From Robertkochia solimangrovi (GTDB taxonomy: Bacteria > Bacteroidota > Bacteroidia > Flavobacteriales > Flavobacteriaceae): DNA of 64,000 nucleotides. Numbering within the stretch: the stretch's first letter is position 1; each line of letters opens with the position of its first letter. The stretch covers positions 1-64,000 of the forward strand of contig NZ_QKWN01000008.1 in the NCBI RefSeq assembly GCF_007279655.1, written 5' to 3'. A model generated the notes under the pieces. That model was not told the origin of the DNA, made no database searches, and saw only the letters and a program-made list of their open reading frames with translations. A program made the translations under genes and the position numbers. Shown piece after piece: positions 8,232 through 17,934 of this stretch.

Positions 8232-11200
8232 ATGAACCTGACCCACAAATTGTGTTTATCCATATTTACACTGTCGCTTTCCGGCATCAGTGCACAACAA
8301 TCTAAAATATATACGTATAACGGAAAAGATTTTCAGGAAGGCCTTGAATTGTACAATAACAAGCAATATCAGGCTTCACAAGCGGTATTTCGCAATGTGC
8401 TTGAAAATACCGAAGATGAAGAAATGCAGGCGAACGCCTCCTATTATATCGCCAATGCCGCTATTCGTACTAATCAGCTGGGAGCGGAGGACCTGATGGA
8501 GACTTTTGTCGAACGATATCCGACTTCCACAAAACGCAATTCAGCGTATATGGATGTGGCCGATTATTATTTTGGTCAGGGCAAATATCCAAATGCACTT
8601 CGGTGGTATAACAAGGCGGAAGATCAGGGTATGTCTAACGGGGAGCGCGAGGAGTTCAATTTCAAGAAAGGGTATGCGCTGTTCGCCTCTAGAAATTACA
8701 GAGATGCACGCAGTTATCTCGACAAAGTATCCGCATCGAAGAAATACGGTTCTCAAGCGAAATATTATATCGGTTATATGGCGTATCAGAGCGATGATTA
8801 TAACCAGGCGAACCGTTATTTCGATCAGGTGTCTTCCGATCAGGAGTTGTCGGAGAACCTTTCTTATTACCAGGCCGATATGAACTTTAAGTTGGGGAAC
8901 TTTGACAAAGCGATCGCTCTGGCGAAGGAACAACTGGCTAAAGCCGACCGAAAGGAGGCTTCGGAACTCAATAAGATTATCGGTGAAAGTTATTTTAATA
9001 AAGGAGAATATGAAGCGGCGATTCCTTATTTGAAAGAATATAAAGGAAGCGGCGGTAAATGGAACAATACCGATTATTACCAGTTGGGGTATGCCTATTA
9101 TAAACAGGGAGCCTACGCTGAAGCTATCGGTCAGTTTAACAAGATCATCGATGGAAGCAATTTCGTTGCGCAGAATGCTTATTATCACCTGGCGGAATGT
9201 TATCTGAAACTGGATCAGAAACAACAGGCTTTGAATGCGTTCAGAAATTCTGCAAATATGACCTTTGACGACCAGATCAGCAGAGATGCCTGGTTGAACT
9301 ATGCAAGACTGAGTTATGAGATCGGGAATCCGTATGAAAGCGTTCCGGGAGTGTTAATGGCCTATATCGAGAAATATCCGGACAGTCAGCATAAGGATGA
9401 GATCGGTGAATTATTGGTGGATTCCTATATCACTTCAAAAAATTACGAACAGGCACTGGATCTGCTTGAGAATAATAAGAGTTTCCGCAATAAGGCGGCC
9501 TACCAGAAAGTAGCTTTCTATCATGGACTCGAACTTTTCAATGAAGGAAATTATCAGGCGGCGGGTGATTATCTGCAACGATCGCTAAAAGAGCCGCAAC
9601 AGGAAAAATATACAGCTCGAGCAACTTTCTGGAAGGCTGAATGCGATTACCTGACCGGAGATTATAATGAAGCACTGATCGGATATAAGCAATTCGAACA
9701 AATGCCTGCAGCTATTCAGACCGAAGAATATGAACATCTTAATTATAATCTGGGGTATTGCTATTTCAAGCAAAAGAACTATGAAAGTGCCGGAGATTAT
9801 TTTAAAAAATATGTAGCAGTACCTAAAGAGAACCAGGCAAGAGAAAAAGATGCCTGGCTGCGTTTGGGAGATAGTAACTTCGCGACCAGTCAGTACTGGC
9901 CTGCGATGGAAGCGTATAACAAGGTGATCGCCATGGGTGGTGGTGGATCTGATTACGCATATTTTCAAAAAGCGCTTAGCTATGGTTTTGTAAACCGCGG
10001 GGCAGATAAGGTGAAGAATCTGGAGGATTTTGTAAGGTCGTATCCAAACTCAACCCTTAAGGATGATGCACTATACGAATTAGGGAATACCTATGTGAAT
10101 GCGAATAACTCCTCAGCCGGAATTGAAGCCTATAGAAAACTTGAAGCATCGTATCCGATGAGTTCCTTTGTTCCGAAGGCGATCCTTCGGGAAGGTCTCG
10201 TTTATTACAATAATGGTGAGAATGAGAAAGCATTGGAGCGATTTAAAAAGGTCGTTCGGGATTATAACAATACCCCGGAGGCTGTGCAAGCAGTTGAGAC
10301 CGCAAAGTTGATCTATGTGGATGAAGGCCGAGTGAATGAATATGCGGCCTGGGTGAAACAACTGGATTTTGTAGAGGTTACCGATGCAGAACTCGATAAT
10401 GCCTCCTTTGAGTCGGCCGAACGAAACTATGTGGAGAATAATTATGATCGTGCCATTAAAGGATTGTCCGCTTATTTGTCACAGTTTCCAAATGGAAGAC
10501 ATGCCCTGAAGGCGAATTATTATTTGGCACAGATCTATACCAAACAGAACAATCCTTCCGCAGCAACTCCTTATTACGAAAAGATCGTAACCGGAGGTCA
10601 AAACGATTTTACAGAAGAATCGCTTGCCCGTTTAGGAGATATCTATCTGAATGCTAAGAATACGGATAAAGCTATCCCGCTTCTGATCAGACTCGAACAA
10701 TCCGCAGGTTATGAGCAAAACAGAATTTTTGCACAGTCAAATCTGATGAAAGCTTACTACGAAACCGGAAATTATCCTAAAACCCTTGAATATGCTGAAA
10801 GGGTATTGTCGAACGCATCGATCGATGACCGTATCAAAAGCGATGCCTGGGTGATGATCGCACGTTCTTCGATCAAGACCGGAAATGAGACCAAGGCACG
10901 TCAGGCTTATGAGAAAGTGGCGCAGGTGGCAACGGGATCCCTGGCAGCAGAGGCCCTTTATTATGATGCCTACTTTAAAAACCAGGATGGTGACTATGAA
11001 GGTTCGAATGCTGCAGCTCAGCAATTGGCTCAAAAATATGCTTCTTATAAAGAAACTGGAGGAAAGGGACTGATCATTATGGCAAAGAACTTTTATGCGT
11101 TGGATGATGCATTTCAGGCAAGTTATATCCTGGAAAGCGTAATCGAGAATTTTAAGGATTATCCGGAGATCGTAGAAGATGCCAAAAAGGAGCTTATGAT

Positions 11201-11255
11201 CGTAAAATCAAAAGAGTCACAGCGTAATTCATCAATCAATCCAAATCAAAACTAA
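8232..11255 (+). CDS. Large periplasmic TPR-repeat protein
   Basis: A 1007-residue protein with an N-terminal signal peptide (cut likely after ISA, residue 21). The rest is almost wholly tetratricopeptide-like helical repeats, visible as many copies of A-x-YY-x-G-x-x-Y and Y-x-x-A-x-x-x-F patterns. No enzyme motif is seen. Such repeats act as protein-binding scaffolds; an exported one this long would be expected in the periplasm or tethered near the outer membrane. The next gene, 12 bases downstream, encodes an outer-membrane barrel, so the two are probably one operon and may work together. The divergent ftsE gene gives a possible link to envelope growth, which is inference. Confidence 0.85.
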   Translation: MNLTHKLCLSIFTLSLSGISAQQSKIYTYNGKDFQEGLELYNNKQYQASQAVFRNVLENTEDEEMQANASYYIANAAIRTNQLGAEDLMETFVERYPTSTKRNSAYMDVADYYFGQGKYPNALRWYNKAEDQGMSNGEREEFNFKKGYALFASRNYRDARSYLDKVSASKKYGSQAKYYIGYMAYQSDDYNQANRYFDQVSSDQELSENLSYYQADMNFKLGNFDKAIALAKEQLAKADRKEASELNKIIGESYFNKGEYEAAIPYLKEYKGSGGKWNNTDYYQLGYAYYKQGAYAEAIGQFNKIIDGSNFVAQNAYYHLAECYLKLDQKQQALNAFRNSANMTFDDQISRDAWLNYARLSYEIGNPYESVPGVLMAYIEKYPDSQHKDEIGELLVDSYITSKNYEQALDLLENNKSFRNKAAYQKVAFYHGLELFNEGNYQAAGDYLQRSLKEPQQEKYTARATFWKAECDYLTGDYNEALIGYKQFEQMPAAIQTEEYEHLNYNLGYCYFKQKNYESAGDYFKKYVAVPKENQAREKDAWLRLGDSNFATSQYWPAMEAYNKVIAMGGGGSDYAYFQKALSYGFVNRGADKVKNLEDFVRSYPNSTLKDDALYELGNTYVNANNSSAGIEAYRKLEASYPMSSFVPKAILREGLVYYNNGENEKALERFKKVVRDYNNTPEAVQAVETAKLIYVDEGRVNEYAAWVKQLDFVEVTDAELDNASFESAERNYVENNYDRAIKGLSAYLSQFPNGRHALKANYYLAQIYTKQNNPSAATPYYEKIVTGGQNDFTEESLARLGDIYLNAKNTDKAIPLLIRLEQSAGYEQNRIFAQSNLMKAYYETGNYPKTLEYAERVLSNASIDDRIKSDAWVMIARSSIKTGNETKARQAYEKVAQVATGSLAAEALYYDAYFKNQDGDYEGSNAAAQQLAQKYASYKETGGKGLIIMAKNFYALDDAFQASYILESVIENFKDYPEIVEDAKKELMIVKSKESQRNSSINPNQN

Positions 11256-11267
11256 GAACGGGAATCC

Positions 11268-13040
11268 ATGAACACGAAATTGAATTTCAACTTTTCAGCT
11301 CGAAATTATATGCAAAAGAAAACCTCATGTGTCCTGGTTCTGGGATTACTTGCCTGCGGACAACTTGTTGCTCAGGAAAAAAATGAAGATAAGGATAAGA
11401 ACATAGGAACGGAAGTGGTGGATGTGGTAAAACAATACAATCCAACCATCGGGGATGCCAATAAGATCAATATTCAACCACGTCTGGACGATTCGATCAC
11501 TACCGTGAAGCGAAATGTGAACTACACGATCTTTTCCGTTCCTGTAGCTTCCACGTTTACCCCCGCTAAAGGAAAGGCGACCGGACTCAAGAAAGCGCCT
11601 AAAGAAGAATTGTATAATACTTTTGCTTCTGTGGGGCTCGGGAATTATTCTGCGGCACTGGTAGATTTCTATACCAGTATCGCCTTGAACCGGGAAGAAA
11701 ATTTAGACCTTTCACTAAATCATAATTCCTCTCAGGGGGGTATTGATGAGGTAGTGCTGGATGATCGCTATTTTGATACTTCACTGGAAGGTGGTTACAG
11801 AATGCAGGATCGCTATATGAGCTGGGGAGTGAATGGTGGTTTTCGCCATCAGATCTATAATTGGTACGGGATTCCACAGGAGCTATATTCTGAATCTCAA
11901 ATCGATGGTATCGATGAAAGACAGGCTTATTATACTGCTGAACTGGGGGGGAATATCGATTTCAAGGATTCCTTCTTTAAAGGAGCAGAAGCTAAATTCC
12001 GACGATTCTGGGATGGCTTCAGTTCCGGTGAGAACAGGTTGATACTACAACCATCGTTCGAGTTGCCTATTTCCACGGAATATATAGATCTGGGTGTAAA
12101 ACTCGATTTCCTGCAGGGGAATTTTAAAAGTAATTATGCGGCAACCGATGATCTTAAATACAGTAACCTTACCACAACTATATCACCCGGACTGGTAATT
12201 CTGGAAGAAGATCTGAAGATCGACCTCGGTGCGAATATCGTATATCGGTTCGATATCGAAGGCAGTGACCATGACTTTTTTATCTACCCGAACGTAAAGG
12301 CTTCCTATAATCTGGTTGAAGAGTTTGTTATTCCATATGCCGGAGTTACCGGTGAATTGACACAAAATAACTACCATGATTTTGTGCAGGGAAACACCTT
12401 TGTTTCTCCTACATTGAATATGGTTCCTTCCGATGAGCAATACAACGCATTTGTTGGGGTGAAAGGTAAATTCATGCAGGGGGTAGGATACAATTTGAAA
12501 GGGTCCTATTCGGCGATCAATAACAACCCGTTGTACCGATCAAATGCAGTAAATTATCTGAGTAATGAAGAAGGGTATAGTTATGGAAACAGTTTCGGGG
12601 TGGTTTATGATGATATGAAAATACTATCGGTAATGGGAGAGGTTAATGTTGATATCAACCGTAATTTCAATCTAGGACTGAACGCTGAATTTTTGGATTA
12701 TAATACCGACGAGGCTGCAGAAGCTTGGAATCTTCCAACGATCAAGGGATCTGTATTCATGGATTATCAGATAGGAGAGAAATGGCTGGCTGGCGCGAAC
12801 CTGTTCTATGTAGGGGAGCGAAAGGATCTCATAGATACTCCGATGCTGCTGGATCCAACCGTGGTTTCCATCGATGGTTATTTCGATATCAATGCAAGAT
12901 TGGCGTATCAGGTTAGTAAACCGCTGTCAGCATTTATCCGAGCCAATAATATCGCAGGGAATGAATATGACCGATGGGTGAACTATCCGGTTCAAGGATT
13001 GCAGATCATGGCCGGGGCATCGTATAAATTTGATCTCTGA
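11268..13040 (+). CDS. TonB-receptor-like outer-membrane barrel without plug
   Basis: A 590-residue protein (576 if the ATG at 11310 is used, which gives a cleaner signal peptide ending LVAQ). After the signal comes a motif VVDVVKQYNPTIGDANKI, then Pro-rich sequence, then alternating beta strands ending in the terminal aromatic pattern ASYKFDL, typical of outer-membrane barrels. The C-terminal third resembles TonB-dependent receptors, but the N-terminal plug and carboxypeptidase-like domains are absent, so active uptake by the usual mechanism is unlikely. It is cotranscribed with the TPR gene. Its last 35 bp overlap the end of the convergent FUSC gene. Confidence 0.75.
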   Translation: MNTKLNFNFSARNYMQKKTSCVLVLGLLACGQLVAQEKNEDKDKNIGTEVVDVVKQYNPTIGDANKINIQPRLDDSITTVKRNVNYTIFSVPVASTFTPAKGKATGLKKAPKEELYNTFASVGLGNYSAALVDFYTSIALNREENLDLSLNHNSSQGGIDEVVLDDRYFDTSLEGGYRMQDRYMSWGVNGGFRHQIYNWYGIPQELYSESQIDGIDERQAYYTAELGGNIDFKDSFFKGAEAKFRRFWDGFSSGENRLILQPSFELPISTEYIDLGVKLDFLQGNFKSNYAATDDLKYSNLTTTISPGLVILEEDLKIDLGANIVYRFDIEGSDHDFFIYPNVKASYNLVEEFVIPYAGVTGELTQNNYHDFVQGNTFVSPTLNMVPSDEQYNAFVGVKGKFMQGVGYNLKGSYSAINNNPLYRSNAVNYLSNEEGYSYGNSFGVVYDDMKILSVMGEVNVDINRNFNLGLNAEFLDYNTDEAAEAWNLPTIKGSVFMDYQIGEKWLAGANLFYVGERKDLIDTPMLLDPTVVSIDGYFDINARLAYQVSKPLSAFIRANNIAGNEYDRWVNYPVQGLQIMAGASYKFDL

Positions 13041-15270
13041 TAGCCGCTTCCTTCTGGAGATAATTTTCCAATCCGTGATACAGGTTTCTCGAAAGATCAT
13101 ATAACCATTCGAGCTGATCGGAAATAAGCTTTGCTTCTTTAAGTCTTGCTTTGTCTTCGTTTGATCTGGCGACCCCGGTAGCGATTTGCTGCAGGCGTTC
13201 ACTTTTCAGATCGTTGAGGTATTGATTTAGGAATTCCTGTCCGGTCACCGCGGCACTTTCATCATTCATTTCGGTACCTTCAATCTTTCCTTCCAGTAAT
13301 TGAATGCTTAGCTGAAGATTACGGAGGATCGCATTGAAGTAATTATTCACATAGACTGAACATTCGGTCGTAGGGTGGTTTTGTATGAACGCGCCCACGG
13401 CTGCAGTGGAGGAGAGGACCGTATGGATCACTACACAAACCTCATACAGAAACTGCATTCCCGATTGCTGTGATTTGGGTTCCTGTGTCATCCTTTGAAA
13501 AGCAGCCAAAAGATTGGTGATCGCTATAAAAGCATTTTTTCTTGATAATTTATAGGCGGTATCAGGTCTTGTCTTTAGCTGATAACTGATTTGCACGGAT
13601 TCCAGATATCCACTGATCTTTCTGATGCTATCCAGTAACAGGTAATGCATATTGTATTTTTCCCAGTTTGGCCAAAGTAATATATTCGATAGCCATGCGA
13701 GTCCACCACCGATCAACGTGTCCATCACCCTGTATTGAATCACGGCCATGGAATCCGGGGTCAATAGCGAATAGATAAAAATGATCGATATCGTAATAAA
13801 AGCAGCGGCAGCTTTGTAATTATGTTGTGTAAAGGTGAGGCCCAGTACCAGTGAGATAAAGGTGAGTAGAATCAAGACAAGGGTATTTCCGGTAAGCAGT
13901 AATATCGGAAATGCTAGCAGTGCACCGATCAGGGTTCCGATGATCCGTTCACGAAAACGAACTTTGGTTAATACGTAACCCGGGCGCATGATCACAAAGA
14001 TGGTGAGCAGGATCCAGTAGGCATTCGGGATATCAAAGATGTGTCCAACAGTATATCCGGCAAGCATGGTGATCACAAGCCGCAGCGAATGTTTGAAGAC
14101 CGGCGAATTCGCATTAAGGTTCTCGATTAGAATTTTCAGGTCGTAATTATGTTGCGGAATGAATTTTTGATGCTCGATCACATCAGAGATCTCTGCTTTT
14201 TTCTTACCGGTTTCCCCGATAATCCGCTCGATAGCCATGATCTCGAGGTAAAGCTTCTCCACGAAGTCATAGAGGTTTCGGAAATTGATGACAAGGTCGG
14301 GCGTGCTTACCACATCGATACTGTTCCGGTATTCATTGATACTTTCTTTCAGCTTTTCCATGTCACCTTCATAATCATGTTCAGGCTGCATGGCAGAATC
14401 CGGGTATGCGGTTGCGATTTCACGAAGGTTCTCGGCAATACTGGTAAGAGTGCTGATAAAACAATCCGTCATCGCCAGGTATGCAGGATTTCCTCGGTCA
14501 CTGTCTGCCACTTTTAATGGATTGGCGATACTGAGTTCGAGGATGTCGACGAGCTTTATAAAGATAAGTAGTTGCTGTCTTTTAAGGTTCATCGTTCCTG
14601 AATGTTGTCGGAAATGGAGAAGATGATCTCTTATGTTTTCGTGCTTTTCATTGATGGTGTTCTCAAGTTCGAAGATTTCATGAAGTCCTTCACGGTCACC
14701 GTCTCCTGTGATTCGATTCGCTTTCTTTTCGAGATATTCGGCTGTAAGCGACATACAATCCTTGAGCAATTCCTCGATATAAGCTTTGGATCTGAGTTTG
14801 TTGAAAACCTGCGAAAGTAAAAGATACCAGACGCCACCGCATAACATATAGAGTGCATGCATGAAAATATCAGATCCGGAACGGTGATGTGCGAAACTTA
14901 CACAGATCGCCAGGAGTCCGCCAAAGGAAACCAGAGAGGCTCTGAATCCATAGACTGCGATCATGGCATTGCAAAAAAGAAGGATGGCCATAACCGGGTA
15001 TAGCAGATAGATGGTATCTTTAAAAAAGTGTATCAGAATACTGTTCGTCGCTCCAAGAAACATAGCGATGATCATACCGAAAAGATGGTCTCTTCGGCTA
15101 CCGGGAATATCGCTGAAGGATGTGATCAACACCCCAAACCCTACGCTGCTCGCAACCCCTACATCGAAAAAATAATAGCAGAAACCGATCGCTATGAAAA
15201 TGGCTGAGGTGGTTAACAGGCCTTTGGAGAAATTATAGCTTTTTATGAGATGGTTGAGCTTGTTGAGCAT
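13006..15270 (-). CDS. FUSC-family (YccS/YhfK-like) inner-membrane protein
   Basis: A 754-residue membrane protein with two blocks of helices (about residues 15-150 and 395-540), each followed by a long cytoplasmic helical region. This is the duplicated plan of the fusaric-acid-resistance/aromatic-acid exporter-like family. The segment VFKHSLRLVITMLAGYTVGH starts the second block, and RPGYVLTKVRFRERIIGTLIG is the typical conserved loop. The transported substrate is unknown. An in-frame ATG at 15378 is rejected because a consensus -7 box (15293-15300) lies inside that extension. It converges on the barrel gene with a 35-bp coding overlap and no terminator between. Confidence 0.85.
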   Translation of the reverse strand: MLNKLNHLIKSYNFSKGLLTTSAIFIAIGFCYYFFDVGVASSVGFGVLITSFSDIPGSRRDHLFGMIIAMFLGATNSILIHFFKDTIYLLYPVMAILLFCNAMIAVYGFRASLVSFGGLLAICVSFAHHRSGSDIFMHALYMLCGGVWYLLLSQVFNKLRSKAYIEELLKDCMSLTAEYLEKKANRITGDGDREGLHEIFELENTINEKHENIRDHLLHFRQHSGTMNLKRQQLLIFIKLVDILELSIANPLKVADSDRGNPAYLAMTDCFISTLTSIAENLREIATAYPDSAMQPEHDYEGDMEKLKESINEYRNSIDVVSTPDLVINFRNLYDFVEKLYLEIMAIERIIGETGKKKAEISDVIEHQKFIPQHNYDLKILIENLNANSPVFKHSLRLVITMLAGYTVGHIFDIPNAYWILLTIFVIMRPGYVLTKVRFRERIIGTLIGALLAFPILLLTGNTLVLILLTFISLVLGLTFTQHNYKAAAAFITISIIFIYSLLTPDSMAVIQYRVMDTLIGGGLAWLSNILLWPNWEKYNMHYLLLDSIRKISGYLESVQISYQLKTRPDTAYKLSRKNAFIAITNLLAAFQRMTQEPKSQQSGMQFLYEVCVVIHTVLSSTAAVGAFIQNHPTTECSVYVNNYFNAILRNLQLSIQLLEGKIEGTEMNDESAAVTGQEFLNQYLNDLKSERLQQIATGVARSNEDKARLKEAKLISDQLEWLYDLSRNLYHGLENYLQKEAAIRDQIYTMPRP

Positions 15271-15292
15271 ACGGAAATGGATGAACGCCCTG

Positions 15293-15300
15293 CAAAGATA
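15293..15300 (-). promoter_or_regulatory. -7 promoter box TATCTTTG of the FUSC gene
   Basis: Exact TAnnTTTG match on the minus strand 22 bases before the chosen ATG. It shares a 120-bp divergent intergenic region with the amidohydrolase promoter box. Confidence 0.6.
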
Positions 15301-15355
15301 CATACATAAGTTAAGGATTACGAGAGTGAACTGTAGCTTATTTAAAACAGAATTA

Positions 15356-15363
15356 TATTTTTG
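15356..15363 (+). promoter_or_regulatory. -7 promoter box TATTTTTG of the amidohydrolase gene
   Basis: Exact TAnnTTTG match 27 bases before the ATG at 15391. No TTG at the usual spacing is seen. Confidence 0.55.
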
Positions 15364-15390
15364 TGTAAGTAAAGTCATAAATTATACAGT

Positions 15391-17013
15391 ATGAAAATAA
15401 AAGCACTCACCTTGTTTCTTTTCGGAGCATTGATCGCTTGTTCTAAGGAAGAAAAAGCCGATATGCTTATCATAAATGCCAATGTGTATACGGTAGATAC
15501 TTCGATGACCAAAGCCACCGCCTTTGCAATTGTAGAAGGGCGTTTTGCGGCAATAGGTGAAGATGAGGAATTACAGAAGCGTTTTACGGCCGATACAGTT
15601 ATCGATATGGAAGGAGCGACTATAGTGCCCGGACTAATCGATGCCCATTGCCATTTTTACGGATTGGGTCTGAATCAGCAACAGGTAGACCTGACAGGGA
15701 CCAATAGTTTTGATGAAGTGCTTTCCCGTGTTGATCAGTTCGCAAAAGAAAAACAACCGACCATGATTATTGGCCGTGGATGGGATCAGAATGACTGGGA
15801 AGAAAAGGAATTTCCGGTGAAGGATCAACTCGATGTGCTTTACCCGGATACGCCTGTGATTCTTGAACGTATTGACGGACACGCCTATCTCGTGAATCAG
15901 AAGGTTCTCGATTTGGCCGGAATCGATGCAACTACTAAAGTGCCGGGAGGTGAAGTGGTTCTGGTTGATGATAAACCGAGTGGCGTACTGGTGGATCGAC
16001 CTATGGAGTTGGTAGAAAAGATCATTCCCGATTTTGATGTGGCAACAAAGATAAGAGCACTGCAGGATGCTCAGGAGATCAGTTTTGGATACGGACTCAC
16101 CACGGTTAATGATGCCGGAATTTCAAGGGAGATCATCGAGCTGATCGACAGCTTGCAAAAAGCCGGGGAACTCGATATCAGGATCTATGCTATGGTGAGC
16201 AATAATAAAGAAGATGTGGCTTACTTTTTGGATAAGGGCGTGGTGAAGACCGATCATTTGGATGTTCGATCTGTCAAAGTATATGGTGATGGGGCTCTTG
16301 GATCCAGAGGTGCAGCACTAAAGGCACCTTATAGTGATAAACATGGTCATTTTGGGGCAATGGTTACCCCTGTGGCAGATATTGAAGCACTTGCGATTAA
16401 AATTGCTGACAGTGACTACCAGATGAATACCCATGCGATTGGAGATTCTGCCAATGTTGTAATTCTGAGAGCTTATGATAAGGCCCTTCAGGGGCAACAG
16501 GATCGTCGATGGAAAATAGAACACGCACAGGTAATCGATCCAGCCGACTTCCATTATTTTTCTGAAAATATAGTACCATCGGTACAGCCAACCCATGCCA
16601 CCAGTGACATGTATTGGGCGGAAGATCGTTTAGGTCCTGACCGGATGAAAGGTGCTTATGCTTATAAACAACTTTTAGAAGAATCAGGGAGGGTAGCCTT
16701 AGGCACAGATTTTCCCGTAGAGCAAGTGAATCCGTTTCTCACATTCTATGCTGCTGTGGTTCGAAAGGATGTGAAAGGTTATCCGGAAGGTGGGTTCCAG
16801 ATGGAGGATGCCTTGACCCGTGAAGAAACCTTGAGAGGTATGACGATCTGGGCGGCCTGGTCTAATTTTGAGGAAGAAGAAAAGGGGAGTATTGAGTCGG
16901 GTAAACTTGCAGATTTCACAGTACTTGACCGGGACATTATGACTGTTGAGGAGACCGAGATACCGGAAACAAAAGTTAAAGCGACCTATGTAGGAGGTAA
17001 GCGGGTTTTTTAA
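15391..17013 (+). CDS. YtcJ-like amidohydrolase lipoprotein
   Basis: Predicted metal-dependent hydrolase of 540 residues, tethered by a lipoprotein signal (LIAC, Cys17). The amidohydrolase-superfamily metal site is visible as DAHCHF (His86, His88), with later GDGALGSRGAAL, HAIGDSAN, the KIEHAQ segment and GTDFPVE near the C-terminus. This order matches the YtcJ/exoenzyme-regulatory branch (amidohydrolase 3). The substrate is unknown. It is divergent from the FUSC gene and is followed by the long inverted repeat that it shares with DUF2911. Confidence 0.88.
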   Translation: MKIKALTLFLFGALIACSKEEKADMLIINANVYTVDTSMTKATAFAIVEGRFAAIGEDEELQKRFTADTVIDMEGATIVPGLIDAHCHFYGLGLNQQQVDLTGTNSFDEVLSRVDQFAKEKQPTMIIGRGWDQNDWEEKEFPVKDQLDVLYPDTPVILERIDGHAYLVNQKVLDLAGIDATTKVPGGEVVLVDDKPSGVLVDRPMELVEKIIPDFDVATKIRALQDAQEISFGYGLTTVNDAGISREIIELIDSLQKAGELDIRIYAMVSNNKEDVAYFLDKGVVKTDHLDVRSVKVYGDGALGSRGAALKAPYSDKHGHFGAMVTPVADIEALAIKIADSDYQMNTHAIGDSANVVILRAYDKALQGQQDRRWKIEHAQVIDPADFHYFSENIVPSVQPTHATSDMYWAEDRLGPDRMKGAYAYKQLLEESGRVALGTDFPVEQVNPFLTFYAAVVRKDVKGYPEGGFQMEDALTREETLRGMTIWAAWSNFEEEEKGSIESGKLADFTVLDRDIMTVEETEIPETKVKATYVGGKRVF

Positions 17014-17073
17014 TGACAACAAAATGCGAGAAATACAAGTGGCACTAATATCACTATTGACACTAGTGTTACT

Positions 17074-17145
17074 TACTATAACTATATTATAAAAAAAAAC
17101 TGCCGAAGTAAACCGGCAGTTTTTTTTTATAATATAGTTATAGTA
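17074..17145. terminator. Bidirectional terminator within a 32-bp perfect inverted repeat
   Basis: Arms at 17074-17105 and 17114-17145 are perfect reverse complements around an 8-nt loop. The core is a normal terminator (ACTGCCG/CGGCAGT with runs of nine A and nine T). The arms then continue through an AT-rich outer segment (TACTATAACTATATTAT), far beyond a normal terminator stem. The right arm includes the stop codon and the last two codons of the DUF2911 gene. Confidence 0.92.
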
Positions 17146-17683
17146 TTGTGATCGGAACCGCGACTCTGAGTTTATCCCAGCCGAGGAGCATATTCGCGCC
17201 ATTTTCTGCGGGCTCGAAGGCGATGGAGAAAGCCTCTAGAGATTTATCTCCGGATCCACTCGGAACATTAAATCTTAGAACGTCATTAGCTTCATTATAG
17301 GAGAAGGCGCCCCAGACATCGAGATCTTTATTGATGATGATCGTCCACTCTTTTTCACCGGGTATGGTGAAAAGTGAATAAGTTCCGGCAGGAACTGCCT
17401 TGCCACCGATGGAAACATTCTGATAGAAACGGATCTCTGTGGCTTCATTTGCACCGGTACGCCATACCTCACCAAAAGGAGCCAGGTCTTTTCCGACTGA
17501 GCGACCTTTGAGCATAGGGCGTCCATAAACCACCTTAATCAAGGGTGGTGAGGAACGTTCGATTCGATAATATACAATATCTGCGGGGCTCTTATCGATC
17601 CCGCTAAAATTCTGAGCCTGGATCTCCGATGAGAAGATAACGGCCAGGATCAGGGTTATTCCTGCGATTAGTTTCTTTGACAT
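17138..17683 (-). CDS. Exported DUF2911-family protein
   Basis: A 181-residue protein with a signal peptide (cleavage likely after IQA, residue 23). The DUF2911 signature is clear: VVYGRPMLKGR, then FGEVWRTGANEATEI, then GTYSLFTIPG and WTIIIN. The family is widespread in Bacteroidota, is predicted to be periplasmic or surface-exposed, and has no established function. Its final Ile and Leu codons and stop lie inside the right arm of the long inverted repeat, so its C-terminus and terminator are physically fused. Confidence 0.9.
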   Translation of the reverse strand: MSKKLIAGITLILAVIFSSEIQAQNFSGIDKSPADIVYYRIERSSPPLIKVVYGRPMLKGRSVGKDLAPFGEVWRTGANEATEIRFYQNVSIGGKAVPAGTYSLFTIPGEKEWTIIINKDLDVWGAFSYNEANDVLRFNVPSGSGDKSLEAFSIAFEPAENGANMLLGWDKLRVAVPITIL

Positions 17684-17934
17684 GATTACTATTTATTGTT
17701 TGTAATAAAACTACAAAAAGTTTAGCGTTTCCTGAAAGGACATCACTTCATTTATAAAAACATTGGGAACTTACATTCCTGTGTGAATATTTCGGATTTT
17801 TACAATAATTAGTTTTAGATTTACAATAAAATAAGTTTTAAAGTTTCGAATAGTAATAGAAATTCAAATTAAGGTTTTTAATTAAAACTTATAATGTAAT
17901 ATTTGCTTCGAATTAATAATTAAACAATCGAATT

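Noticed and set aside
8541-9224. A 227-codon minus-strand frame inside the TPR gene
   Set aside because: Antisense shadow of a clear TPR protein; its translation is an Ile/Phe-rich sequence with no recognisable motif.
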